From contig NC_134276.1 of assembly GCF_949628215.1 (NCBI RefSeq), positions 133,548,125 through 133,612,124 on the forward strand: 64,000 bases of DNA, given 5' to 3'. The position numbers were made by a program, and so were the translations under genes. Shown here in pieces: positions 50,363 to 62,355 of the stretch (its first letter is position 1; the number at the start of each line of letters is the position of its first letter). Source of the DNA: Phalacrocorax aristotelis (taxonomy: Eukaryota; Chordata; Aves; Suliformes; Phalacrocoracidae). The notes under the pieces are model-generated. The model was not told where the DNA came from, did no database searches, and saw only the letters and a program-made list of their open reading frames with translations.

Positions 50363-53360
50363 TCCACATTGTAGTCTTCTTTCCACTCCTGTCTCTGGAC
50401 TACAGTCCGGTCCAGTATTCTTTTGCTCCTGACTGGACTTCCTAAATGTATCCTGGACCTAGTTCACTGCTTGCTTGCCTTGGGACTGTTGATGGACCAT
50501 GCACCCTACTCTGCTGTGTCCAGGTGCTATGGGACTGTGCCACGGTTAGTGAATGTACTTGAGCTGTGGTCACCCTTGGTTCCTGGTTTGCCTTCCCCAC
50601 TGACCCTTGCTGCTTCTTGTCATGTTTCTCAGCAGTATATATATAACCAATAATGCCTAGACATTCATACAGTGTCTCCCCATAGCAGTCTTCAGGTGAA
50701 AGAAATAGAAGCCAAACCTACAGAATGATGAGTGGCTTCAGCAGGGAATGGAGTCCATCAGGATCACTTAGCAGGCATGCTGGAGAAGTGACTCAGTATA
50801 AGCTTCAAGCATTATCTATAGCAAGAATGATTTATGCAGGCCTTGGATGCAAAATCAAGCAAAAGAGTGTTAAGTCAAGGAAAGTTCTTTTACAGTGCAA
50901 GAGCACAGTAACCTAGCTGGGAAGAGCATAACATGAACTAATGTCTGGAAGCTGAAATCAAATATCTCCTGACTGAAATAAGGCAGAATTACTCAAGGGT
51001 AAAGGTGCTCAACTACTGCAAAAAATTACCAAGAAAGGAGGTGGTTTCTTCACTTCTTGAAGTTTCCCCATCATTACTGCGTGCTTTAGGTGCATACAAA
51101 CTTTATATACTTATTATCTCAATGCAAAGTAAAATTAATTATATGAAAATTTTGGTATGCAATATGCAAGATATCAAGATGATAATTTAATGGTCCCTTC
51201 TGGCCTTTTGATGGATGCATGAAATCAAGAAAATTGTATCTTTAAACTTTCCAAACTGGTTTTGTTATAGGCCTTGGCTTGTTGATGCCAGCTGCTGGCA
51301 GCCTGACATCTGGCTCATGGTTTATCTTTTCCAAGAAAAGGGGGCATTCATCCAGTTTATTCTTTTGCAAGACTCCATTGGTTAGAAAGAATGAAGGAGT
51401 GATGCACTTTCATACATGTGTAGCTATTCTCTAATCTGTAGTGGTTGGGTCATCTTCAACACTGCAAAGACTGACCTAAATTATGTACAGGTCATTCTCA
51501 GCAATTAACGTAGGGTATAGTCAAAGGTCAGCAGCTGTCTTCACGTGGTCATTCTTCTTCTCAGGAGTGTTTCTGACATGACCTAGGGACTGAAGCAATT
51601 CTTTTCAGGCCAGATCCACCAGTCTGGACAACCTTATTGTCACTATAAATATATCACAAGATGGGAATGGACAATGTGAATACTTCGGCAATGTGAATAC
51701 TTCTTCCTCCCTTGCTTTTTGAGCTCCGTTTGGCAATAGCTCTGGTCTGTTCCTTTCAGTCTTTTTCCCAGGGTTACATTTTTGATAGTAGTCAAACTTT
51801 CCTTTTCACAGCCTTCCTGCATCTCTAACATGATACCAACATCCCAAATCCTTCTCCAGTGCTGGATGCAGTAGAACAGTCTGTTTATCTTCTAGCAATA
51901 CAAAACCACCAGCATCACCCCAACCACATTATCAGAGTGGGTGTGAGCAAAGGTACAGGAGGACATTCTGGAGAGCCTTATGACTGTTAAACTGGATTAT
52001 GCAACAGGCAGAATGCTGTTCACACATGTCTTACCAGTGTTTCTTTTTGTATAGGAGTTTAAAAATATGTTTGCTATTTTTCTTTTATTCCCGCTCTGAA
52101 ATATATAAATTCTCTTTTGTCCAAATAAGTGTCTAAACTTCATCTATTTGTGCTTACCCTTATTTTAACTTCTGTACTATAGGCAAATGAGCAATTCAGC
52201 CTTTATGGCCTATTTAGTACTTGGTTTCTTTGATGAGAAAGGCAGCAGTGAGGCCCTTCTATAACAGCAGTAGGGACTACAGTTCCTAATGAATGGGGGA
52301 GCTGTACTGGTGCGTAGCTGCTTCCGTACTTCCCAGCTTCCAACATGCATGATATTGCATCCAATATCAAAAAAGACTAAAGACTTATAGTTTTTTCCTT
52401 CCTCTGCCCCCAGTAAATTTATGACTGTAAAACCAGAGGATGACCCCTTCTGCCCTCCACCCCCATTCTTCTTTTGTTCATTTAGTCTAAGATTGGATCC
52501 ATCTTCCTAGAGTCTGAACTGCTGTGGCACAAAAACTACTGATAGGATCAGGATGAAACACAGGAAGCCTATTTTTCCTAATGCTGACAAAATGTACCAC
52601 TCTCCATCTAAATAACGCTGTGCAGTGAGTGTGGGTTGGCTGATGTCCTAAATACTCTAAGATGGCTAGAAGTGAATGGTAAGTTCTATTTTATTTGGGG
52701 TTACTGAATCCAATAACCCAATAGTGGTGAGGCTTCTGCAGCTCCCTTTCCCTAGGTCCACCCACTCAGCAAGGCTGAGTGTGTATTCCCAATAGACATA
52801 CAAACTCATACACAATACAAATATATGTATACACACAGCCACCCACACAAATCAATACGACAGAAACACTCATGCAAACACAGATGGCGCTAACAGACCT
52901 GGCTGTATGAGCCCCTGAGTCCTGCAGTCCCATACCACTTCCTGGTACAGACCCCTTCTTTCACAGATAAAACTCTAATGCACTCCTTTGCACACACATG
53001 TGCACACACAGAGAGGCTGCATCCCAGTAACTGGCCCTGAACTCCCCAGTCCTCCATTTACTTCACACACTCACATGCTCACTGGGACCCACGCTTATGC
53101 ATTATGGATATTCCAGAAACTAGCCTTGGACATGCAGTCGGCTTGCTAGCTGGCCCTGGATGCTCACTCTCCCAGTCACTGGTACTGGAGTGTGCAAGCC
53201 TCTGAAGCCTGAAGGCCCACTCCAGTTGTTGGTACACAGTGTAAGTACTGGATGAACCTTCTACTGTACTTATAACTGATAAGATGCTCCTAAAAGCATT
53301 GTCAATGAATGTTCTTTAATGTGAATTCCTCATAATACTATACATTACTGGAATTTGTGT
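50363..53360. other. Non-coding DNA
   Basis: No gene recognised. CA-rich low complexity at about 52,780-53,090. Confidence 0.45.
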
Positions 53361-53760
53361 TGTAGGACGTTATTGCTGCAAAAGAACAAATCAAAACACA
53401 ACGATTCATACTTCTTCGATGGAAAAGAAGCTAAAACTTTATTCCTAATTCAAGGAGCTGGGTCGTCAGCTTGAGCATTAAGGGGTTAACTTGAAGATAT
53501 GATACGATATAGTACAATACAATATGAAACAATATGATATGGAAGTACAGAGAAAACCCAGCAGTGATTATAACAAAGTGGAGGAACAGGAGAGGGACAG
53601 AGAGCCACCAAGAAATAATACTCAGAAGTTCTTGGACAGAAGTGTAGATCCTCTGCTATGAAAAGTTAGAAACCATGATTTGCTGTGCTCCTGCTGATGT
53701 GAAGAGGGCTGTTCATTTATTCTCTATACAACTTGCCACCAGCCTAATTGGAAAAAACCC
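53361..53760 (-). mobile_element. Possible retroviral LTR, minus orientation
   Basis: On the minus strand an AATAAAG (complement of about 53,437-53,443) is followed by about 80 bp ending CCTACA at 53,361, like an R-U5 end. The upstream edge is unclear and includes an AT-rich quasi-repeat (about 53,497-53,545). Confidence 0.35.
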
Positions 53761-53998
53761 AGAATAAACAAATTAAAAAAAAAAAACAGGCAAAAGGCAC
53801 AAATACAAATACAAATCTAGGAAATAATTGACCATGTTTATCAGTGTCCCAGGTGTTGTGTCTCCTGAGAGTGTTAATGGAAATTACCATGTATCTCCAT
53901 GCTTTCTCCTCTTTTTGTACCAGGGAAGTATCTTAACCTGTACAAATTATTTACTTTCATATTGAACTAATGTCTTTACACACAGCTTTTTGTATTAG

Positions 53999-55194
53999 AT
54001 GACTAATCTGGTGGCCTTCTGTAATGGAAGGCCTGCATCAGTGACTGCATCAGTGGACAAGGGAAGAGCTACGGACATCATCTACCTGGATTTTTGTAAG
54101 GCCTTTTTTATGGTCCCCCACAATATTCTTACCACTAAATTAGAGAGATATGGTTTTGATGGATGGACTGTTAGAGGGATAAGGAATTGGCTGGATGACT
54201 GTGCCCAAATGGCTCAATGTCCAAGTGGAAACCAGTAACAAGTGGTTTCCCACAAGGGTCCATACTCGGACCAATACCATTTAATACCTTCATCAATGCG
54301 TTATTGATAGTGGGATTGAGTGCATCCTCATCAATTTTGTGGATGACACCAACCTGAGTGGTAGAGTTGATATGCTTGATGGGACCTGGACAGATCTGAG
54401 GAGTGGGCCCATGTGAACATCATAAAGTTCAACAAGTGCTAGGTCCTACACCTGGATTGGGGCAATCACCAGGATCAGTACAGACTGGGGGATGAACAGC
54501 CTGAGAGCAGACCTGTGGAGAAGGATTTGGATATACTGGTGGATGAAAAATTGTGTGTCAGCTGGCCATGTGTACTTCCAGCCCAGACAGCCAATTGTAT
54601 CCTGGGTTGCATAAAAAGAAGAGTGGCCAGCAGGTCCAGGGAGGTGATTCTGCCCCTCTGCTCTGGTGAGACTTCACCTGGAGTACTGCTTCCAGCTCTG
54701 GGGCACCCAGTACAAGAATGACATGAACATGATGGACTGGGTCCAGAAGAGGGCCACAAAAATGCTCAGAGGGATGGAACACCTCTCCTATGAAGAAAGG
54801 CTGAGAGAGTTGGTGTTGTTCAGCCTGGAGAAGAGAAGTCTCTGGGGCAACTGTCTTGCAGCCTTTCAGTATACAAGGGGGCTTATAAGAAAGATAGAGA
54901 CTTTTTACCAAGGCCTCTAGTGACAGGACTAGGGACAATGGTTTTAAATTGGAAAAGGGTAGGTTTAGACTGGCTATAAGGAAGAAATTTTTTACAATAA
55001 GGGTGGTGAGACACTGGAACAAGTAGCCCAGAGAAGTTGTGGATGCCTGCCCTATCACTGGAAGTATTCAACTGGAAGGTTGGACAGGCCTTTGGGCAAG
55101 CTGATGCAGTGAGAGATTTCCCTGTTCATGGCAGGGGTGTTGGACCAGATGATTTTAAAGGTCCCTTCTGACCCAAACCATTCTGTGATTCCGT
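53999..55194 (+). mobile_element. CR1 LINE fragment with reverse-transcriptase remnant
   Basis: The sense frame contains [20 protein letters not shown] and then [20 protein letters not shown], the CR1 reverse-transcriptase core, followed by frameshifted RT and C-terminal parts (RATKMLRGMEHLSYEERL, LVLFSLEKRSL). It ends with CCATTCTGTGATTCCGTT, the CR1 3' end. About 1.2 kb, with several frameshifts. It lies just 3' of the intact Cbeta gene. Confidence 0.94.
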
Positions 55195-55425
55195 TATTTT
55201 GATCCACCAAAGTACAAACCTACTCCCTCTAGTATCCTTGAAAAAAGGACAGAACAACATAATTGAGATTGTGTTCATACTCACTGTCAACTCTACCAGG
55301 TCACTTTTCAAATATATCTCCCTGTCCTGCTGAGGCTTCCACTACTCTTACTGGGTATATCTTTCAGCCATATGAGAAATTTACTGATAAAAAGTATTTC
55401 CTGGTAGTTAGTTAAATGTCTCCCA

Positions 55426-55431
55426 TTTATT
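55426..55431 (-). terminator. Candidate poly(A) signal of the intact Cbeta gene
   Basis: AATAAA on the minus strand, about 112 nt after the tentative stop codon in exon 4 and before the CR1 at 55,194. Confidence 0.4.
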
Positions 55432-55542
55432 CAGATTTATCCCATTGTTCTTTATAATCTTTGTAAATCTTTGTTCAGAGTTATTCCACTTATCTCCTCA
55501 AAAACCCTGCTTATTACTTTCACTTCAGTCCTGAGTCCTTTT

Positions 55543-55593
55543 TCAATGCTTACATGAAAGTATGACATATCTGATACTTCCCTTCTTTACTTT
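55543..55593 (-). CDS. TRBC: TRBC exon 4 candidate: cytoplasmic tail
   Basis: After a modest acceptor (CTTCTCCAG), in the phase required by exon 3, the frame reads KVKKGSIRYVILSCKH and stops. VKKGS resembles the VKRKDS/VKRKNS tail start of other TRBC genes. The rest is longer than the usual tail of about 5-8 residues, so the true exon may differ. Confidence 0.4.
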   Translation of the reverse strand, partial: KVKKGSIRYVILSCKH

Positions 55594-57728
55594 CTGGAGA
55601 AGTTGTCCTTAATTCTAATATTTTCCTGTATGTTTAAAGAGTATTTTGACAAGGAATTGCTCTGCTAGATAGCATTGATTTTATCTGAGTTCTGGAAAAA
55701 CAATAATAGAAAACTCATCACTTGTGATTTTTCAAACTAGCCTGCACAAAGCATGGCAGAGCACATGGAGAACAACCCCACAGCTGAGAATAGATTTAGC
55801 CTGTATCCACTCATCCTTGTAATAGTGAGTAAGCTCAATCTTCAAGTGGCATACTAGCCTACCTTGGCTGTCCACACCAGAGTGCTCACCAAAACTGCAT
55901 AAAGCAAGGCTTTGCCAAAGAGGATGAGGTAAGTGAGCTTCAGAGAATTTCCATACCGCAAGTAGGACTCTGCAAATCAAACATCATTTTTGTATTGAAT
56001 TATCATCATCATGAGCAACTAGATCTAATGTAGCTTGAATCAAATAAGAACACTTGAAATCTTTATCTAAGTGACACAAAGGAACTAGAGCCAAATGAAT
56101 GGCTCTGTTGACACAACATCACAGGGGATGGGAAAGAACACTGATTCATAGTGTTTACACTCTGAATACACTGTTCACAAAATACACAAAAGAACAAAAA
56201 GAGAAAGTGAGTCTAGGGAAGGCAGAGGTTGGCTTTATTCTAAGAAACTAGGTCCTATTTGGGAATGTTTAACCATTCTGTTGCCACACCTACTGAAAAT
56301 CCAAGTTGTTCATGTGAATCCTCTCATAGGAACTCAAGTTAAGCTGAATCACAAGATATGATTTTTTTCACTTGTTATTGTCGGTGATCTTGTGAGTGCT
56401 GCTGATATAGCAAGGAACTTCTACATAGCCCAGAATAACATGGTAGCTAGAACTTTTATTCTTATAGATTTTTCACTCCTAAGAAATTACAGTACTATTA
56501 AGACACCAGTCTGATTTTGGTTCAGCCTAAAGATTCCTGAAGCATTAAAGACGTTGGTGGAAAACAAGAGTATAAATATGTATACATAAAGGAATGAAAC
56601 ATAATTTTTAATATGAGTATCCTCCAGTTTTGAGGGCAATGTGACTTGTAATGAGAAGTAATCTGAATTTTTTACTAAGAAATATTCAGAATTCCGGATT
56701 TTGAATCTTGGTGTCATAATGACTTGGCTAAGTATCATTTTTCTCTTTCATGGCTGAGCAAGCAGCTTCCCAGCAGAAGGCAGTGTTAAAAACTGGAGGA
56801 TATGATAAAAAGAGCCAATTACACTCTATAGGAAGGTTCCACAATTTTTTTTTTTTAAATCTAAATACAAACCACTTAGATGAGGAAGTACAAGTTATTT
56901 ATTCTTGCAGTAGAAATCTCACACACCTTGTACTTAGTACCAGTAAAACTGGAATTAAAATACATACAGATATTCGCCTGTGAGAAGACACACATACCTT
57001 CTGTGAATGCACAACCTGAAAGACAAAAATGAACTGAATGTCATGTTTCTCTTCAATGCAAACAGAACGTAAATTTTAGAAGTTTCAGTTTACAATATAC
57101 TGCCTGATTCATTTTACTAAACTACAAATTTTACTACATTACAAAGATTTGTCAGTGAAAGTCTGAAGAAGCCTTTGAAAAACTATAGATGTATAATGAT
57201 AATGCAGATACAGAGGCCCAGGAATATGAAGACACATATGCAAATACCTACCTATTTACATATATATTTGTGCCATAACAACACCCTGTATGTATAGAAG
57301 TTGTATATAGATGTGTTTCGGATCATAATCCACACCCTTTTGATTTGTGATTTCTAGTTTGTACAGCATGGTGATACACATTTTATACGCACCAGCATCA
57401 CCATAGATGAATTTGTGTATCGATTCCTTTGTTTCATTATTTAAAAAATTGGCAACACACTCAAAACGATTCAAAGGGTTGAACCATTCCTGGGCTGAGA
57501 TCCTCAGTCGGCTGGTCAAGGAGTAGGTACTCCCATTCTGCGTGGAAAACTCATCAGTCCCCACACCTTCTGTCCTCTTAGCACCATTCACCTTCCAGAC
57601 CAGATTCAGGTGGTCGGGGTAGAAACCAGAGGCCAGGCATACCAGCGTGGCCTTGCTTTTCTGTTGGATCTCTTGCTTTGATGGGGAAAAGATGGCCACA
57701 GCTGGAGGTATGATTTCATTGTTTTTCC
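55543..57728 (-). CDS. TRBC: TCR beta constant region gene, intact
   Basis: Four-exon gene for the membrane-proximal part of the TCR beta chain, which pairs with the alpha chain and the CD3 subunits on T cells. Exon 1 encodes the Ig C1 domain, exon 2 (18 nt) the connecting peptide, exon 3 the transmembrane segment, and exon 4 (tentative) the cytoplasmic tail. All exon junctions found are phase-consistent: J ends with one base of a codon, exon 1 begins with two and ends with one, exon 2 ends with one and exon 3 begins with two. This is the same plan as mammalian TRBC, including the 18-nt second exon. No lesion is seen. It is served by the J segments at 59.6-62.3 kb. Confidence 0.95.
55863..55969 (-). 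CDS. TRBC: TRBC exon 3: transmembrane exon
   Basis: 107 nt between acceptor TTTGCAG and donor AAG/GTAGGC. It encodes ESYLRYGNSLKLTY, then LILFGKALLYAVLVSTLVW, then TAK. The lysine in FGKALLYAVLVS is the conserved membrane charge that pairs with CD3 acidic residues, and the tyrosine five residues later (CART-type motif) is kept. It aligns along its length with the mammalian exon. Confidence 0.96.
56998..57015 (-). CDS. TRBC: TRBC exon 2: 18-nt connecting-peptide exon
   Basis: Between acceptor CTTTCAG and donor G/GTATGT. Spliced, it encodes (G)CAFTE with the cysteine that makes the interchain disulphide to the alpha chain. The length equals the 18-nt exon 2 of mammalian TRBC, where the sequence is CGFTS. 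Confidence 0.93.
57016..57392 (-). other. TRBC intron 1
   Basis: About 377 bp between exon 1 donor and exon 2 acceptor. No other feature. Confidence 0.9.
57393..57728 (-). CDS. TRBC: TRBC exon 1: Ig C1 domain
   Basis: 336 nt between acceptor TTCTGTTTCAG and donor G/GTGCGT. It encodes about 112 residues starting GKNNEIIPPAVAIFSPSKQE. C31 (TLVCLASGFYP) and C91 (RFECVANF) form the domain disulphide, and W45 is the core tryptophan. GVGTDEFSTQNGSTYSLTSR and LRISAQEWFNPLNRFEC are the conserved strands shared with chicken Cbeta. N-glycosylation sequons are at NGS (65-67) and NET (98-100). It ends YGDAG across the junction with exon 2. Confidence 0.98.
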
Positions 57729-57741
57729 CTGAAACAGAAAG

Positions 57742-59457
57742 TAATGTTGCCCTGAGCCTTCATTACTGTCTCCAAGCAGAAACCCCTTAAAATTGTACTG
57801 TATTTATGCTGTGTGACTCCTGATATATCTGGCCTTTTAACAGCTGTCTATTAAACAATATCTATTAGATAAGCAGACACCAGGAAACTGAAAGCACTTG
57901 TCTTCACTCATTACACAGAAACATAAAAGGTCTGGCTATAGAAATTCATGAGTGCTTGAATTTCTAGTATTGTCTCATGTCAGAAGAATAGGAAAGCTGA
58001 AAGAAGCTGAGCAAACAGGTGGGTGGAAAAGGCCTGTATTTGTAATATTGTACTAACAGATAAAAGTCTGTGTTATAAGGCACAAGAATCTTCAACTGAC
58101 TCTCTTACATTCCTGGAGGTGTAGTAAGACATGATGGTTACTGCAGTGTTCAAAATTATACTACCATGTAATACCCTACTTGGATGCTCCTGCCCACCCC
58201 CATCTAAGGAAGGAGCTCATTTTTTTCACTGCCTCAAGTTTTTTAAAGTGAGATTACTCACTTTAGGTAAGTAATCTGAATCTGCCTGGGACAAGCTTTG
58301 CTTTAGGTCTTAACTTCCCATCCATTTTAAGACTATAAAATATCTCTTTATATTTTTTATTATTTAGGTTATCCCAGGTATGAGAAGCCCTCATCCTAGA
58401 CTACACATCTTCCCAAAATGATGCAAGATTCTATACACTCAGAAACCAAAAGATGTCCCCTGTGCTAAAGTGTTTAATACCTACATATAAGACTAAAGAC
58501 AATAGACTTCTACACTCAAAACAGTGTACAAGGCAACAATGAGACATTATTCAGAAGGTAGCCAGTGACCCCAAAAGCCACCTTTTTTTCCCCCCCACAT
58601 ACATATATTCTATTAGAGTGCCTTTTTTACTCATCTAGTATCACAAAACCACCAGGTCTGCAGAATGCACATAGAAACAGAAATGCAGAGAACTATGGAG
58701 CCAAAGAAAAAACTTTTACTTTTTTTCAGTGTGAAGCACTATAAATGGTAGATGTTCTTCCTGATCACTCCCTCCTTTCTAGAGTGGAGAGAATTAGAAT
58801 TAGCAGAAACATATCTTGCATAGATCTTGATCCCTAATCCCTAGTGTTTGCTTTCAGCTGTTAGTGTTAATCAGCATTGTCAGTTCTTACTCTACAAAAA
58901 TCCCTGGGGTGCTTCTGTGAAAACATGATCTTGTACAGACTTTAGAGGTAACTAGATAGTAATGGAGATAACTCCATAGAAGGTTTTGCACTGCTCTGCT
59001 TTCCTTCCAGTGGACACGAGGAGAGGATGATCACTTTTACTGCTACATGGTTTTATGATTTTTTTTCCCTATCCTAAAAGTATCTCTGACCTAAGTTCAT
59101 TGGTTCATAGCCTAAATGGCTAATGACTGAAGGCATGGAAACAGATAGGGAGGACACAAAAGAAAAATAAGAGGCACTTAACAGACTAAAACAAAAAAAA
59201 AAGACAAAGAAGAAGGCAGGTGAAAAAGGCAGGCAGAAAGAATAATAAAACTCCTGGAATGCCAAAGCTAGAGAATGAGCATGCTTGAAAATGAATAAGG
59301 AGACTGGTACAAGCAAGAGCAGAGACAAACAGAAAAAAGTGTTATCAACAGCCCATTCAGTTCTGATCTTCCACAGTGTTCATGGCAGACACTGGCACAA
59401 TGCTTAATCACATCCATGCATAAACTCAAGCATTCTTGTCACGCATTCTTCACTCAC
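57742..59457. other. J-C intron of the intact cluster
   Basis: No J segment, gene or strong repeat recognised. Confidence 0.5.
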
Positions 59458-59505
59458 CTAAAAGTATCACAGTTCTTCCATTCCCACCATGGCAAGGTCA
59501 GTTTC
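59458..59505 (-). pseudogene. Possible degenerate Jbeta segment
   Basis: A strong donor (TTTTAG/GTGAGTG) is preceded, in J phase, by HGGNGRTVILL, which aligns with FGxGTxLTVL if the phenylalanine is lost. No heptamer or nonamer is visible. Position, 180 bp from a good J, supports a decayed J, but chance is possible. Confidence 0.3.
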
Positions 59506-59636
59506 ATGATTTCTTGTTATCTTTCAGTCCTACTCTCATTTTAAAATGATCTGTGTATATGTTACATATCATTAATGCAAGTGAAATTTTCAAGTGTCCT
59601 CCACATTGAGCACTTGGGTTAATCACAGCTACTTAC

Positions 59637-59689
59637 CTATAACTCTGAGCACAGTGCCAACTCCAAAGATAAGTAGCAAATTTAAAAAG
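59637..59689 (-). CDS. TCR Jbeta segment
   Basis: A heptamer AGCTGTG (complement of 59,690-59,696, two mismatches) precedes 53 nt ending ATAG/GTAAG. It encodes FLNLLLIFGVGTVLRVI with the FGxGT motif intact. The nonamer at 12-nt spacing is poor. The J body itself contains a perfect CACTGTG, inside the codons for GTVL. The Leu-rich N-terminal half is unusual for a J. Probably functional, but its recombination signal is weaker than those of the 60.5 and 62.3 kb segments. Confidence 0.85.
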
Positions 59690-60516
59690 CACAGCTGTAC
59701 ACAGACTATAACTATCAGTGTTGTTATGCTCCTCTTGCCCACCACTTAGTTCCTTAAAATGGTACTATTTAAAGGAGCAAGCACCAATGTGCATTTCTAC
59801 AGTTTGCTATCAGATGTGGCAGCGGCAGATGGAAAAAGTTATTTTTCCCTGTGATTCCAAAATGCCTTGATATAGGTGATGTTAAATCCTTTCCTAGCAG
59901 GGGAGAAGGCAAGCAAAGCAAATAGTGAAAAAGAGAAAGAATAGAGGAGAAGTGCACTGAGAGAAAATACAGACCTTTTTGAGAATTAGAAGTCATGAAA
60001 AGGACTGTTAGAGGAAGCCAGTGTCCTAAAGGAACTTTAGGCAGCCTGCCCACCATCTATGGAGGAGGGGAGCAAAGTACCAGCAAGACTACTTTCCCTG
60101 CCTGATTCAGCAGACAAAAGAATCCGGACTCTACATCTGAAATGTTGCTTTTGACAGTTACATAGATGAATTGCAAAAGCTTGCAGACCAAAGAAGGATT
60201 TTTCATTCCCAACCTCTATGTTTTCATGGAAAATAGGAGGAAACAGAATCATTTCTTCCTTTCTTTCTTCATGAAGTTCCCAGGAAGGGAAGACTGAGCC
60301 AATGGACACAAGCATCTAAAAATTTGTGCCTGCAAAACCTACACTTCCATATTAGTACATCTCATTTTAATAAGCAACCAATAAAGCATTAATCCTGTCC
60401 TCATGGCTTTATGAACATTATTAAGAATTAAGATCATTGTTCTGCTGCTAATTAAGAATGCTCTTGTCCCCTAAACCAGTATCACATAGAGCATGGAGAT
60501 CTGACTTCTGTCTTAC

Positions 60517-60565
60517 CTAGGACTGTGAGTTTTGTCCCACTACCAAAGTACAGTCTTCCATTATT
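60517..60565 (-). CDS. TCR Jbeta segment
   Basis: Heptamer CTATGTG (complement of 60,566-60,572), 12-nt spacer, nonamer GATTTTCCT (six of nine to consensus). 49 nt encode NNGRLYFGSGTKLTVL followed by G/GTAAG. Canonical and complete. Confidence 0.93.
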
Positions 60566-60599
60566 CACATAGTTTTGCAGCTGCAGGAAAATCTCTCCT

Positions 60600-62112
60600 C
60601 TGCTCAGTCCCCTGAGCCAAACCTATGGTCTAACCCTCCCCTCAAGTGGTACCAGCAAAAGAAGAAACACAAAGTACATTAATTTATGGTCCCCTAAAAA
60701 AAAGAAATGTCTGTAAGGAAACACTGCCACACCTGTGTGTCTGACCAGGTGAGATCAGAAATATCTCTTTCAGGCTTAGGTGAATCAGTTGTTGCAACTT
60801 CCACAGTTTCTTTAGAGGACATTTTTCTGTTTATCTAGGTGTACTATTAGAAACTATTTCCCATATGTAGAGAGAGTAATTTTCTTTCCTTATTTTCAAC
60901 TAAACAGCCTCATTTCCTTTCCTTAATTTCCTCATTTCCTTTCAACATCATGAAAATTCTTCTCTTCTAAAATAAATGTCTGTCTTTTTTTTTTTAATTT
61001 ACAAAATAACTTGTAATATATAACACAGGACCCTGGTCCATTATCCCCATCACAGCAATCCCTAAACATCTTTCCCTTTCTCCTTCCCTAAAAGGAAGTC
61101 TCTGCTTTTATTCTCTCTGTTCTCTTAGCTATTATTATTCAAGTTAGCTGCATAGTTGACTATGTCAATGAGGGATCAGCATACTGTTTTTCATCAGCTC
61201 AGACACCTCACATTCACAGTGGATTTCAAAAAACGTGCTGATCACTGACTTTTTCCTATGGAGATTGAATTTTGTCACTTGTAATCATTTTACTCTGCAG
61301 TGAACAGTGCAGTACCAAAGCCTGAGGCATCAATTCTCTGACTCTAGGAGCAATACAACAGCAAGAAGAGACATCATTGTTTATCAAAGTCTTAGAAGCA
61401 ACCTTGTTTTCCCCTGGATTTGGAGAAAGTCCAAATCCAGACGTGTGGCCAGACAGAAGCATTCCCTGAGAGATACTGTTATTTGAAATGAACAACATAT
61501 TCTGTTTCTGTGGCCTTTTAGTATCTACTCTGAAGAGTAAGAGCATTGTCCTAAGATATCTTTTTGTCACCATCCTGATAAGCCTGTTTTGTGGAGAGAA
61601 CTATGCTGTGCTATGGAGAGTTGTTTTCTGTAACAACTTGTTACACCTGCAGAAAGCTGTTAGTATTGCTTATGATGAAGTTGAGTATTTATTTGTGGCT
61701 TCTATTTTGTCAGCTAAAAATGCTAGTACGCTCATTTGTCTTTCCCAGATATCTGAAATGAGACATGCTTTAGTTTACCCTGAGAAGATCCAAAGTAGTT
61801 GAAGTTAGTAGAGTCTTGATTTTGTTTTCTAGACCTGTCCAAAGTGTAGCTGTAACTCAGTTCTTTCCAGACAGATAGCCTTTCATTGACTTGTTCTTAT
61901 TCACCTGTAGCCCTAGGAGAACTCTCATTATGGAGAATAGTTATATTTTTGAGGAATAATGATTTTTGCAGATGTTGATTTATTAAGATAATATATTTAT
62001 GATATGCACATATTCTTTAACCCATTCCTCATCCTAATTGTTTTTATGGACAGCTTTTTATTCATTAAAAATGCATTAATTCAGTTCTCCAAAGTGAATC
62101 ATGTGTCCTTAC
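60600..62112. other. Non-coding DNA between J segments
   Basis: No further J or gene recognised. The open frame at 61,488-61,802 has no domain or splice context. Confidence 0.5.
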
Positions 62113-62160
62113 CTGGAGTACTAAACTTAGTCTATTCTCCAAAGTAGATTGGGTTACTAG
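62113..62160 (-). pseudogene. TCR Jbeta segment with an in-frame stop
   Basis: TGATGTG heptamer-like sequence (complement of 62,161-62,167), 48 nt, then CCAG/GTAAGG. It reads SNPIYFGE, stop, TKFSTP: the second glycine codon of the FGxGT motif is TAG. An A/T-rich nonamer-like TTTAAAAAC lies at 62,180-62,188. It is non-functional unless the stop is a sequencing error. Confidence 0.78.
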
Positions 62161-62278
62161 CACATCAGGAAAACACCAGTTTAAAAACTAAAGGGAGGAG
62201 AAGGTTGAAGGGAAGTTGTCTATAAAGAGAAGACCTGGGATTTAAACTGATTTAAAAGAGAAAACAGAAATTTCTTAC

Positions 62279-62327
62279 CCATTACTGTAAGTTTTGTGCC
62301 ATCGCCGAAAACCAGGTTATTGGTGGT
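62279..62327 (-). CDS. TCR Jbeta segment, first after D
   Basis: Perfect heptamer CACTGTG (complement of 62,328-62,334), 49 nt encoding TTNNLVFGDGTKLTVM, then G/GTAAG. The nonamer at 12-nt spacing (62,347-62,355) is weak. It lies 1.1 kb 3' of the D segment. Confidence 0.93.
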
Positions 62328-62355
62328 CACAGTGACAAAGTGTTGTATCATAAGC

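Noticed and set aside
61488-61802. 104-codon frame between J segments
   Set aside because: No Ig, trypsin or other domain, and no splice sites.
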